From Congregibacter variabilis (GTDB lineage: Bacteria; Pseudomonadota; Gammaproteobacteria; Pseudomonadales; Halieaceae): a DNA stretch of 64,000 nucleotides. The position numbers and the translations under genes were made by a program. The notes under the pieces are model-generated. The model was not told where the DNA came from. It ran no database searches and worked only from the letters and a program-made list of their open reading frames with translations. The stretch lies in assembly GCF_045689235.1 (NCBI RefSeq), contig NZ_CP136864.1, positions 3,100,001-3,164,000 of the forward strand, given 5' to 3'. Of the stretch, positions 7,811 to 16,021 are shown in pieces (the stretch's first letter is position 1; each line of letters starts with the position of its first letter).

Positions 7811-9294
7811 ATTCGATTCTCCTTTGCCAGGGGTATGTCAATAACGATGCTGACGCCGCCCAAGGGCGACGGTGTAGCCGCAATCGCCCCGCCATGTGCC
7901 GTAACAATGCTGCGGCAGATTGCGAGCCCCAGTCCGGCGCCACCGGACCTGCGGGTTCGCGAAGACTCTTTGCGGTACAGCGGCTCAAAGAGCTGTTTGC
8001 ATTCTGATTCGCTTGCGCCTGGCGCTGAGTCTTCGATGCGCAGCAGAGCGCTGTGATCGGTACGTGACAGATGCATCTCTACAGTGCCCGGGGCATCTGT
8101 GTACGCAATGGCGTTTTCCAGCAGGTTACTCAACAACTGGTCTATACGTCTGGCATCTGCAAACACTAAAACCTGAGATGCTGACTTTGCGTTTATGCTC
8201 AGGGTTAGGCCTGCCTGCGATGCGCGAGCCTGCAAATTAGCCGATGCGTCTTGGATGCGCTTTGCAAGATCTATGGGCGCAAACTCATAGCGCAGGCCTC
8301 CGGCGTCGGACAGTGACAACTGGTAAAGATCGTTGACCAAATGACGTAGTCGCTGTACTTCCTGATCAAGGGAGTCCAACTGGGTTTCATTAAAGGCTCT
8401 CAGGCCGTCTTTGAGAGCTTCAATTTCACCGCTCAAAACTGTGAGCGGAGTGCGCAGTTCGTGCGATACATCGGCAAGCAAACGACGTCTGGCAGACAGC
8501 GACTCTTCCAGAGTTATAGCCAGATGATCTATGTCGCGAGTCAGTTGCCCAAGCTCGTCCTGGCGCAGCTCCTGCATGCGCTGAGAGTAGTCGCCGGCAG
8601 ACAGTCGGCCCACCCCGGCGATCATACGTTTAATCGGCGCGGACAGTCCTCGGGCAAGACCCAAAGACACCAGCAAGGCTAACAACAAGCTACACAAACC
8701 AATAATCCAGCTGGTGGTCAGTTGTCGTTTAGAAAACGCAGTCTCCAATGGCTCATCTATTTGCCGTCGTGGGTCACTGCGAAGCTCGCCTACTTTTTGT
8801 CCGTTCGTTGTTACCGGAACACGTATGAGGGCATCTGCTTGTGCGTCGATGAGCGGGCCGGCTATCTGTTCATTGTTGTTATCAAATAAAGCGGTGGGTG
8901 GCGCAAACGATGCCGCAGGCGATGGGGATGTTCCTTGTGGTCCGTCGCGCCTACCGGGTCCCCGGGGTGGATATGGCGGGCGTTCCGGCCGACCGGGTCG
9001 TGTCTGCGAGGCATTGGGGCCAGGCTGAAGGCGAGCACCGGTGTTACCAAAATCCGGTCGAAGGATTTGGCCCAAATAAGCATCTGTGGCAAAACTCCAT
9101 TGATTGCCGGCATCAATGTAGTCATTGGCTATCTGGGCTTGAAGGCGCTCCAGGCGCACTTGCTCCAGTGCGTTGACGTAATCCAGAAATCCTTGCTGAA
9201 AGCTCCAGCGCGCAAGTCCCAAAGTGGCAACAAGGACAATCAGGGTGAGGCCAATAAAGGCTGCGACGAGTTTATGGACGATAGACAAAGACAC
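7807..9294 (-). CDS. BaeS-like sensor histidine kinase
   Basis: About 495 residues from a GTG giving MSLSIVHKLVAAF, a typical start for this family; a TTG at 9351 in the same frame is the alternative and would overlap the upstream gene. Two membrane helices (about 10-29 and 195-215) flank a periplasmic domain that contains an unusual Pro/Arg/Gly-rich stretch around 97-134. A HAMP linker follows, then HisKA with His278 in ADVSHELRTPLTVL, and HATPase_c with the N box LLENAIAYTD and the GAGLGLAIC G2 box. It phosphorylates the adjacent regulator. The Pro/Arg-rich insert is not typical of BaeS and may be the ligand-sensing part. Confidence 0.88.
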   Translation of the reverse strand: MSLSIVHKLVAAFIGLTLIVLVATLGLARWSFQQGFLDYVNALEQVRLERLQAQIANDYIDAGNQWSFATDAYLGQILRPDFGNTGARLQPGPNASQTRPGRPERPPYPPRGPGRRDGPQGTSPSPAASFAPPTALFDNNNEQIAGPLIDAQADALIRVPVTTNGQKVGELRSDPRRQIDEPLETAFSKRQLTTSWIIGLCSLLLALLVSLGLARGLSAPIKRMIAGVGRLSAGDYSQRMQELRQDELGQLTRDIDHLAITLEESLSARRRLLADVSHELRTPLTVLSGEIEALKDGLRAFNETQLDSLDQEVQRLRHLVNDLYQLSLSDAGGLRYEFAPIDLAKRIQDASANLQARASQAGLTLSINAKSASQVLVFADARRIDQLLSNLLENAIAYTDAPGTVEMHLSRTDHSALLRIEDSAPGASESECKQLFEPLYRKESSRTRRSGGAGLGLAICRSIVTAHGGAIAATPSPLGGVSIVIDIPLAKENRI

Positions 9295-9316
9295 AGGCGC
9301 ACTATAGCGACCAGCC

Positions 9317-9901
9317 CTAGGGCCGACCAGAGGCCTGACTCTGTTGCGCAACTGTTGAGGCGAAAAGTGTGCCGTTTGGAGCTGACGGGGTGAGTACTAC
9401 AACGCTTTCGGTGTCACTGTGAGGATGTTTTGCGGTGATCTTCATGCTGCGCTCGTTAGGGCTCTTTCCAAACAGCGCCAAGCGAAAGTTCAGTGCATCG
9501 ATACTGCCGGTCAACGTAAAGCGGCCCATAACGATCACCTGCGATACATAAACGCTGTCGTGACCGTGCGGGCGAACAGGTACTAAGCGCAGATCGTGGA
9601 GATCTGCCGAAACACTTTCTGTCTCCAGAGCAATGGCCGTTTGAATCTGCGCAATGATCTCGTTTCTGCGACTGTTGAACTCAAATAGCGAAACCTCTTG
9701 GTCGTCGTCCTGATCAACGTTCTCCAGCGCCGATACGGGTATGGATAGAGCCATGAAGACATCATCGCCGACGATGTTCAAAACACCGGTTTGCTCCACC
9801 ATAAGATGTGCCTTGGCATGGCCTGCCCATAAAAGGCTCGCCAGGAGAGCGACGATCAAGGTGTTGATGTTGAGGCTCTGAGGCTGAATCTGAGCGGTCA
9901 T
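9317..9901 (-). CDS. Exported protein with EF-hand-like loop
   Basis: 194 residues from an ATG preceded by GGAGAC; the frame extends to 10033 but lies inside the upstream gene. Residues 1-31 form a signal peptide (cleavage near HAKA/HLMVE). The mature protein is mostly beta-like and includes DQDDDQEVSLFE at 63-74, which fits an EF-hand calcium loop with acidic residues at positions 1, 3, 5 and 12, although Gly at position 6 is replaced by Gln. No named family is recognised. It sits between the YHYH lipoprotein and the kinase gene in the same orientation (24 bp and about 22 bp spacing), so it is probably part of one operon and may be a ligand-binding accessory of the kinase. Confidence 0.7.
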   Translation of the reverse strand: MTAQIQPQSLNINTLIVALLASLLWAGHAKAHLMVEQTGVLNIVGDDVFMALSIPVSALENVDQDDDQEVSLFEFNSRRNEIIAQIQTAIALETESVSADLHDLRLVPVRPHGHDSVYVSQVIVMGRFTLTGSIDALNFRLALFGKSPNERSMKITAKHPHSDTESVVVLTPSAPNGTLFASTVAQQSQASGRP

Positions 9902-9924
9902 CTGGGAGTCTCCGAATCGATGAG

Positions 9925-10932
9925 TTACTGAGCGCCGGTGATGCAGCGTTGGAAGAAGGGATAGCTGTCCGTGGCGTAGTAGTGATAGATACCGTTGGGG
10001 AACTCCGGTGTAACACCCTCGCGACCATTGCATTCGTCGAGGTCGCCCGAACCAGCTACGTACTCCCAGTCCTGTCTAAAAGCACCTAATGGATAGGTGT
10101 CTACAGAAGGGCGGCTACTACTGACCTCGGATACAAACTGGTAGCTGCCCTGCATCGACTTTAGAGGAGACTGCGCGTCGTCGGCGATGCTGTAACCGTA
10201 GCGAGCGTAAATAGGAAAGCCGTCAGCGGCCCAGCCAATGAGGGTCATTTTGGAGCTGTCGCCACCGCGCTTGGCAACAAAACCCTCGGGCATGCCGTGA
10301 TAGTGATAAGCGCCGCCGGGTTGTACATGAGCGTTGTTCTCGTCGGTACCAAAATCAAAGCTGGTTTGCCCCAGAGCCTCTATGCTCCAGCTGCCACTGG
10401 GGTCGACGAGGCTGCAGGCCGTACCCGTGTCGTCGCAGGAGCCGCCGGTGCCAGCATCGATTTTGATGCCGTTGAGAACGTAGCCCGTGGTTCCCCGGGG
10501 GCCGCCGGTTTCGCTGGCGCTGCCGGTAGATGCAGGGCTTAGGGTGTAACTCGCAGAGACGGTCTGCTCAGAAATGGTGTTGGGGTTTGCGGCGTTAGGG
10601 AAGGTGCCTACATCGTGATCCGGAATGCCGTTGGCGGTAAGCTGACGGGTCGTGTCGGTGCAGGTCCAGGTAGATTCACTGGTGAAATTGAGTGACGGCT
10701 GGGCATTGAGTGTTACATCTTCATAGTTGCAAAGCACGCCCGCAGTCGATGTGTCGCCGGGATCGGCTTCGTCCGCAGCGCCGTCAGAAGTCCCGTCTTC
10801 GCTGGCGCCTCCATCCGTGACTGTCTCAGACACGGCTTCTTCAACCAAAGTGTCACCCGAGCTGCTTGAGCCACCGCAGGCCGTTAGTCCCACAAGAACC
10901 ATCACCAAACTTAACCACAACACAGCTTCCAC
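9925..10932 (-). CDS. YHYH-domain lipoprotein
   Basis: 335 residues. The lipobox LTAC gives Cys19, followed by a Ser/Gly/Glu/Asp-rich linker to about residue 65. The body carries the signature GGAYHYHGMPEG (YHYH at 209-212), then LIGWAADGFPIYARYGY and a C-terminal NGIYHYYAT segment, as in the YHYH protein family. Six cysteines (68, 91, 166, 173, 305 and 328) could form disulfides. The biochemical role of the family is unknown; clustered His and Tyr suggest metal binding. It is first in the leftward module with the EF-hand-like protein and the BaeSR pair. Confidence 0.85.
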   Translation of the reverse strand: MEAVLWLSLVMVLVGLTACGGSSSSGDTLVEEAVSETVTDGGASEDGTSDGAADEADPGDTSTAGVLCNYEDVTLNAQPSLNFTSESTWTCTDTTRQLTANGIPDHDVGTFPNAANPNTISEQTVSASYTLSPASTGSASETGGPRGTTGYVLNGIKIDAGTGGSCDDTGTACSLVDPSGSWSIEALGQTSFDFGTDENNAHVQPGGAYHYHGMPEGFVAKRGGDSSKMTLIGWAADGFPIYARYGYSIADDAQSPLKSMQGSYQFVSEVSSSRPSVDTYPLGAFRQDWEYVAGSGDLDECNGREGVTPEFPNGIYHYYATDSYPFFQRCITGAQ

Positions 10933-11106
10933 GGATTTTGTCCCATCTACTCAGTGTGGCCATTAGATCTGGAGAATGTGTAGAAACTGAGGAGAAATAG
11001 GTGAGATGCTGGGAAATATGTAAGGCTGCCAGCAAAGTTTTTTTGAATATTATAAAGTTCAAATGAATGCTGTATAAAGAATGAAATAAAACTCGAGGCC
11101 CAAGTT
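10933..11106. promoter_or_regulatory. AT-rich divergent promoter region
   Basis: 174 bp between the start of the leftward YHYH operon and the rightward rhodanese gene, clearly more AT-rich than its surroundings from about 11035 to 11095. A TATAAA box lies at 11073-11078, about 30 bp before the rhodanese ATG. The candidate -35 at 11050-11055 is poor, so exact promoter positions are not assigned. Confidence 0.4.
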
Positions 11107-11466
11107 ATGTTCAGAGCAATTGTGGTTTTTTGTGTGGGCGTAGTGCTCAGTGCTTGCGGTAGCGATAACAACACCGGAGAGCTCGCTTTGTCAGCGGTGC
11201 AAGATGGCGCCCTGCTGGTGGACGTACGTACGGCCGAAGAGTTTGCAACGGGTCACTTACCCGGCGCGATTAACATTCCCCACGGCGAAATTGTCGAGGG
11301 TATCGCTGCTTTAGACCTTCCCCAATCCTCGGACATCGTGCTGTATTGTCGAAGTGGTAATCGCTCGGGTATTGCGACCGCCAGTTTGAGCGCCGCAGGT
11401 TTTACAAAAGCAGTGAATGCCGGCGCCTATTCAGCGCTCAAACCTGTGTGGGATGCCGGCGGCTGA
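11107..11466 (+). CDS. Rhodanese-like lipoprotein
   Basis: 119 residues: a short lipoprotein signal with LSAC (Cys17) followed by one rhodanese domain. VDVRTAEEFATGHLPGAINIP and the active-site loop CRSGNRSG are both intact, with Cys81 as the persulfide-forming residue. The single-domain size is like PspE and GlpE. A lipidated periplasmic rhodanese would handle sulfane sulfur or reactive thiols at the membrane; the donor is unknown. It is convergent with the metallophosphoesterase gene, with only 7 bp between stop codons. Confidence 0.9.
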   Translation: MFRAIVVFCVGVVLSACGSDNNTGELALSAVQDGALLVDVRTAEEFATGHLPGAINIPHGEIVEGIAALDLPQSSDIVLYCRSGNRSGIATASLSAAGFTKAVNAGAYSALKPVWDAGG

Positions 11467-11473
11467 GTTCAGC

Positions 11474-12526
11474 TCACTCCCCAGGGCAATCCTGTGGCTC
11501 AAGGCACAGGTGTTCGCCGTTTCCGGGACGCTTGCCGGTCTTGTCCAAAATGCCGGACATCTTGAGGTTGGCGATATGTGCTCCGGACTTGTCTACCGTC
11601 ACCCATACCAGTTGATCCATCGATGTACCTGACTCGGGGAGGAACACACCTCCGGTGGTTGCCAGTCGAATATAGTCGCGGCCATTGCGCTGCGTATGTT
11701 GATAAGTGTGGCGATGCCCATGAAACACAGTAAAGGGCCGTTCGCCCAAGGCATCCTCAACTGCTAACCACGTCGACATGTTGTTGTTCGCCCAAGGTGC
11801 TTTGTGCATGAGTAAGAACGTCCAGCGAACATCGCTGTTGTTGGCAATAGCGCGTTGCATGTAAGCAGACTGAGCCTCCGAGATCATGCCGGTTTCATCC
11901 TCCGGGAGATTCGCATATTCCGTTTTTGCAAACTCCCCCCAGCCTGATTCCTTGGCAACTGCGATAGCTTGTTGGCGCAGCTTCGCAATTTCTCCCAAGC
12001 GCTCAAAAGAGTGATCTTCGGTGTCAAAAACTAAAAAGAGCACATCGCGATAGCGCAGGTGATAGTAGCGAGGACCCAGTCGCTCCTCCCACGCTGTCCT
12101 AAGTTGTTGATCCAGGAGGTCGTGATTACCACCGGTATAGAACACGGGCGCCACAGACTCTTGTGCCCGCTCATTAAAGGAGGCCCATTGGCGGTCAATC
12201 TCGACTCGTTCTTGACTGCCTTCGATGAGATCACCGACGTTCACCACTAACTCGGGTCGCAGCAAATTTAACTGCTCCACGGCGAGTTCAAACACTCCTG
12301 CCCGTTCGCCACCAGTAAGATCGGAGAAAATGGCAAAGCGCACAGCGTCCGCGTCGTAGTTTGGCGCAGCATCCGTCCAGGGCCTGGGGCCGTCTTGCAC
12401 CTCATGGAGTACCTGAGGTTCTAGTCCGGACTCAATGACGCTTGTGCAGGCAGGCAGCAATGCTGCTGCAGTTGCCAGCAGCAGCACTTTGGGTGTCAGG
12501 CAGAGCGCCCAGGCCAGTTGCTTCAT
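11474..12526 (-). CDS. Calcineurin-like metallophosphoesterase lipoprotein
   Basis: 350 residues from an ATG preceded by AGGAAC; the frame extends to 12691 without support. The lipobox is LLPAC (Cys27). Metallophosphoesterase motifs are visible in order: FAIFSD (Asp69), VVNVGDLIEG, GGNHD, LLMHKAPW and HGHRH. The first motif, usually DxH, reads DLT here, so one metal-ligand His is missing, as in some divergent branches of the fold. The enzyme is probably an outer-membrane or periplasmic phosphoesterase of unknown substrate. Signal and motifs make the general call firm; the chemistry is uncertain. Confidence 0.82.
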   Translation of the reverse strand: MKQLAWALCLTPKVLLLATAAALLPACTSVIESGLEPQVLHEVQDGPRPWTDAAPNYDADAVRFAIFSDLTGGERAGVFELAVEQLNLLRPELVVNVGDLIEGSQERVEIDRQWASFNERAQESVAPVFYTGGNHDLLDQQLRTAWEERLGPRYYHLRYRDVLFLVFDTEDHSFERLGEIAKLRQQAIAVAKESGWGEFAKTEYANLPEDETGMISEAQSAYMQRAIANNSDVRWTFLLMHKAPWANNNMSTWLAVEDALGERPFTVFHGHRHTYQHTQRNGRDYIRLATTGGVFLPESGTSMDQLVWVTVDKSGAHIANLKMSGILDKTGKRPGNGEHLCLEPQDCPGE

Positions 12527-12669
12527 TTCAGTGTTCCTATATCTGTGGGCATGAAGGACATCACGAACGAATTCTAGCCTAGCATTGGACAGCGGTGGGT
12601 TTCGCCAAGTCTGCTGGTGAAGGCTAAGAGGGTTTGCTAACTTGCTTGTATTGATCACAAGGTTTGCAC

Positions 12670-13179
12670 ATGAGTTTATTGAGCTCGTCACACCGCTGCA
12701 GCTCTAATGGTCGCAGCAGCTCGGCGCGATTGTCGCGCCTACGTTTTGAGTCGCTCTGCGTGGCTGCCTTACTTGGCCTGTGCCTTTCTGTGTCGGACGC
12801 AGTCGCTGCAAATGACGAAATGCCTGCCATTCGCGCGGCGGTGTTTGATTATTTTGAAGGCGTCAATGAGGTCGACCTTGTTCGCCTGGAGCGCGCGTTT
12901 GATGAGCACGCGGCCTTAAAGAGCGTCGATCACTCCGGTGCTCTGGTTGTTGAGCCGATTGCGGATGCCATAGATCGATGGATGCAGGGAGAGCCCGCGA
13001 CGCGTAGCGGAAAAATACTCAGTATGGAGCTTGCCGATGGCCCCGTTGCGCGGGTTGTGTTTGATTACGATGGGGCTTACATCGATTTTCTTAGCCTTGC
13101 CAAGCTTAAGGGGCAGTGGAAGATCATCGATAAAGTGTTTATCCGCACTGGCCTCTCCGCTGATGGCCCCGTCCAATGA
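12670..13179 (+). CDS. Exported NTF2-like (putative lumazine-binding family) protein
   Basis: 169 residues from ATG; an in-frame TTG lies two codons upstream. Residues 1-46 are basic then hydrophobic, a signal peptide ending near DAVAA. The mature part has the NTF2-like cone fold pattern: IRAAVFDYFEGVNEVDLVRLERAFDEHAALKSV, MQGE, and a final strand LKGQWKIIDKVF. This matches the Lumazine_bd_2/SnoaL-related group, which is mostly uncharacterised. Its stop overlaps the start of the DUF998 gene (ATGA), so the two are translationally coupled. Confidence 0.75.
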   Translation: MSLLSSSHRCSSNGRSSSARLSRLRFESLCVAALLGLCLSVSDAVAANDEMPAIRAAVFDYFEGVNEVDLVRLERAFDEHAALKSVDHSGALVVEPIADAIDRWMQGEPATRSGKILSMELADGPVARVVFDYDGAYIDFLSLAKLKGQWKIIDKVFIRTGLSADGPVQ

Positions 13180-13817
13180 TCAGCAACAGAGTTCTCCAGC
13201 GTTTTGTGGTCGCGGGCGTGATGTTGATGCTCGGCGCGCACATCGCAGCGTTATTGCTCACTGGACAGAGTGCAATGAGTTCGCCCATTAGTCAGCTTAG
13301 TCGAGGCCCCGGTGCCGCTTTGCATACCTCGGGACTGTTCGTTCTGGCGCTGGTGCAGCCAGCACTTGCGATTCTGCTTGGCCGCGCGGCTATAACGTCT
13401 CGAATGTGGACAATTGCCTGCTGGTTAATGGCGCTCAACGGCGTGTGTTTGTTATTTATTGCCATCTACTTTTTGCGCGCGCCGGATGCTTTGCTGTTTG
13501 GCCCTGATGCCAACGATCCTCTGGCGTTGCTTGCCAGCAATGTCGGCCTGATTATGGGTTTACTCCATCGGGGCCTGCGGCAGAGGGCGCCACGCTGCGC
13601 ATTGCTCAATACTGTGATGTTTGTGCTGTGGCTGGCTTTGATCCCCGTAATTCCATTTATAGAGGCCAGTTGGCTAGGTGCCTACGAGCGAACGGTTGGT
13701 GTGGTCTTGTTGCTCTGGTTGGCAACTTTGGCGCTTCTTGCCCCTGCCGGCGATGAGTATAAAACGACTTATTGGCGCGTCAGGAGACAGCCCAGCCCAT
13801 TAAGGCGACGGCGATAA
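13176..13817 (+). CDS. DUF998 family integral membrane protein
   Basis: 213 residues with about six membrane helices and the DUF998-like layout: an N-terminal helix, SSPISQLSRGPGAALHTSGLFVLALVQPALAI, then helices near 75-97, 115-130, 145-165 and 175-195. The ending is basic (Arg-rich). The family has no assigned function. It is coupled to the NTF2-like exported protein by a 4-bp overlap, which suggests a joint envelope role. Its last 38 bases overlap the 3' end of the opposite-strand small membrane protein gene. Confidence 0.72.
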   Translation: MISNRVLQRFVVAGVMLMLGAHIAALLLTGQSAMSSPISQLSRGPGAALHTSGLFVLALVQPALAILLGRAAITSRMWTIACWLMALNGVCLLFIAIYFLRAPDALLFGPDANDPLALLASNVGLIMGLLHRGLRQRAPRCALLNTVMFVLWLALIPVIPFIEASWLGAYERTVGVVLLLWLATLALLAPAGDEYKTTYWRVRRQPSPLRRRR

Positions 13818-14049
13818 AACCACTGACAACCGGCCCTACAATGCGGCCTCGTTTGAGTCCTCTGACCACAGACACTAAAAGAGCAATACCAATGATGAGT
13901 GCGGCCCAGTCGATCATGCCGTTCACGCCAGCCCCTTTACCAACGCCGGCAAAAAAGTCGCTGAGTGTGCCCGGTATGCCGGATATCACGCCACCGACAG
14001 CTTCGCCACTTGATTGAGCCATGCCGCCGGATTCTGTTGCTTCATCCAT
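13780..14049 (-). CDS. Small Gly-rich membrane protein of unknown function
   Basis: 89 residues. An acidic/polar N-terminus rich in Gly and Ser (ESGGMAQSSGEAVGGVISG) is followed by two hydrophobic helices, about 46-63 and 70-87, separated by a basic KRGR turn. No family is recognised. The composition and reading-frame length look coding, and it has its own intergenic leader divergent from the GST gene, but the ribosome-binding site is weak. The 3' end overlaps the DUF998 gene antisense by 38 bp. Confidence 0.6.
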   Translation of the reverse strand: MDEATESGGMAQSSGEAVGGVISGIPGTLSDFFAGVGKGAGVNGMIDWAALIIGIALLVSVVRGLKRGRIVGPVVSGFIAVALMGWAVS

Positions 14050-14120
14050 TAAAGTTACTCACATTGATAGTTTGGTTAGTATGTTAGCTCTGTTTTGTTC
14101 GCCATAAAAATTGGATTCCC

Positions 14121-14774
14121 ATGAAAATTTCTGCGCTTAAACTTTTTCACTTTCCCGGTAGTCGCAGCGCCCGCGTGCGCTGGGCTTTGCACGAGACCTA
14201 TGGTGAAGACTACGAGCTGGTGACTATGAAGTTGCTGCAGGGGGAGCAATACGCCAGCGCGTTTTTGGCGGTGAACCCCAATCATGCAGTACCGGTACTG
14301 GAAATCACCTGGGAGGATGGGTCGGTACAGAACATGCTCGAGAGCACGGCGATGGTGGAATGGCTTGCCGATGCCTTCCCGGATAAGGGCTTGGCACCGG
14401 AGCCTGCGTTGTCACCCCGGCGTGCCGATTATCTTCAGATGTTACAGTTTGCTGGCTCCTGGATGGATGCGATGCTGTGGCAACTTCGTATGCACCGTGA
14501 TCTTTTGCCTGAGAGTGAGTCTGACAAGCGCTCGGTGGATCGTGCTTTGGATAAGTTCGCCAGCGAGGTCGAGCCTCAGTTACTTAGTCGACTAACCGCG
14601 ACGGACTATATTTGCGGCGAAAGTTTCTGCGCTGCCGATATTGTGGTGGGTCACAACGTCAGCTGGGCTCGCATGTACGGCTTGTGTCAGGACCCAGTCT
14701 ATAAAGACTACCTGGGAAGACTGTCTGCTCGGCCCGCCTTCCAGCGGGCTTTTGATGATATGGGCCGCAAGTAA
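14121..14774 (+). CDS. Glutathione S-transferase family protein
   Basis: 217 residues. The N-terminal thioredoxin-like domain has KLFHFPGSRSARVRWALHE, with a Ser in the GSRS activation loop, then the cis-Pro segment HAVPVLE and LESTAMVEWLADAFP for the glutathione gamma-glutamyl contact. An all-helical C-terminal domain with FCAADIVVGHNVSWAR follows (N-capping box). This is a complete bacterial cytosolic GST. The substrate is unknown. It is convergent with the DUF2855 gene. Confidence 0.88.
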   Translation: MKISALKLFHFPGSRSARVRWALHETYGEDYELVTMKLLQGEQYASAFLAVNPNHAVPVLEITWEDGSVQNMLESTAMVEWLADAFPDKGLAPEPALSPRRADYLQMLQFAGSWMDAMLWQLRMHRDLLPESESDKRSVDRALDKFASEVEPQLLSRLTATDYICGESFCAADIVVGHNVSWARMYGLCQDPVYKDYLGRLSARPAFQRAFDDMGRK

Positions 14775-14808
14775 ACGACACATCACCGCGGCTGCGCTGC
14801 GCCCATTG

Positions 14809-15876
14809 CTACAGCTTACAGATCAAACCCTCGGCAGGGTTCATTGAGCCTGCGCAAATGTCGTCATAGTGTTGGCTGAAGGCTTCTACGCCACTGACCT
14901 CTTGAAGATTCAGCCAATCGCCTGCGGCGGCCGCTGCGGCCATGACAAAACGCTGGGCGTTTTTGACAAACTCGCCGGGGGGCAATGCCTGGCTACGCTC
15001 TAGCATGTAGCTGGGCGCAAAGAACCACTCGTGACGGTCGCGGCTTGAATCCAATTTGCTATCGGCCTGATCCCAATGCGTCAGTCCCACACTAATGAAG
15101 TATGTGAGATTGTCGCCAAGGTGATGCCGCAGCGCCTCTGCGTTAGCCGCGTTGCCCGCCATATCGACAATCACCGTGGGAACCTGGGGCACATCACCTA
15201 ATGCCTCATACCCCAGCGCATCATCGTAGTAGCCCAGGCTTTTCACAAACTCGATGTTCCCTGCAGATGTGAGACCAAGCACCGGAGGCGACTTGTCATC
15301 ATCCGCCAGAGCTTTGGCCAGGCCGATGCTGGTTTTACTGGATGCGCTTAACAACAGGACTTGTTGCGCCCCGTAATAGTCATTGTCCTGAAGTTGATCC
15401 CAGAGACAGTAAGACGTGTTGTACAAAGGACCTAGCAGCGCCTGGAGATACTCTGCCTCGACAGCGCCTCCGCTGCGAACGCGTTGGTAACGGTTGTACA
15501 GCGGGGGTAACGCCTGGCGATGCTCGGCACCGTCGAAGAGAGTTTTTTCATCTATGCGAACTGGCAGCATTACCAGGGAGCCTGCCGGAGGGAAGTAACC
15601 ATACAGTCGTTCGCCAATAGCGATATCGTCAGTGCGGGACTCCACGACGTCGGCAAACCCCCAGACCGGAATCACGCCATAGCCGTCATCGCCTGCTACC
15701 GGAAAGAACTGCCAGTAACCCAAGGTATTGCCCGCCGCGGCGTAAGTCATGTTGTTGGCAGTAAAGGCAAAAAAGTCTACCGCTACGCGGATTTCGCCGT
15801 CTTTGAGCTCTGACTCATCCACGGTGGATACACGATGCTCGCCAAAGGCGGTTTTGTTTACTTCGAATCTTTGCAT
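14809..15876 (-). CDS. DUF2855 family protein (MDR-like)
   Basis: 355 residues. It matches DUF2855 in length and motifs: LKDGEIRVAVDFFAFTANNMTYA, a YWQFFPV segment, GVIPVWGFADVVES and a central nucleotide-binding region around VLLLSASSKTSIGLAKAL. The fold is that of medium-chain dehydrogenase/reductases but without the usual GxGxxG or zinc-binding residues. The family has no confirmed reaction; members are frequent in marine proteobacteria next to GST or lipid genes. It starts about 145 bp from the stop of the GH3 gene and is probably expressed separately. Confidence 0.82.
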   Translation of the reverse strand: MQRFEVNKTAFGEHRVSTVDESELKDGEIRVAVDFFAFTANNMTYAAAGNTLGYWQFFPVAGDDGYGVIPVWGFADVVESRTDDIAIGERLYGYFPPAGSLVMLPVRIDEKTLFDGAEHRQALPPLYNRYQRVRSGGAVEAEYLQALLGPLYNTSYCLWDQLQDNDYYGAQQVLLLSASSKTSIGLAKALADDDKSPPVLGLTSAGNIEFVKSLGYYDDALGYEALGDVPQVPTVIVDMAGNAANAEALRHHLGDNLTYFISVGLTHWDQADSKLDSSRDRHEWFFAPSYMLERSQALPPGEFVKNAQRFVMAAAAAAGDWLNLQEVSGVEAFSQHYDDICAGSMNPAEGLICKL

Positions 15877-16021
15877 GGCTTTTATGGGGCCTCCGCTTGT
15901 TTGTATTCCTGATCCAGCTTTATTAGGTTTATCACTGCAGCAACGCTCTTACAACGCATAAGTTTGAGCGCCGCGATTTTCTCTGAGTTACCGTCTGCGG
16001 TATCAAGCCTTTGTGTCGATA

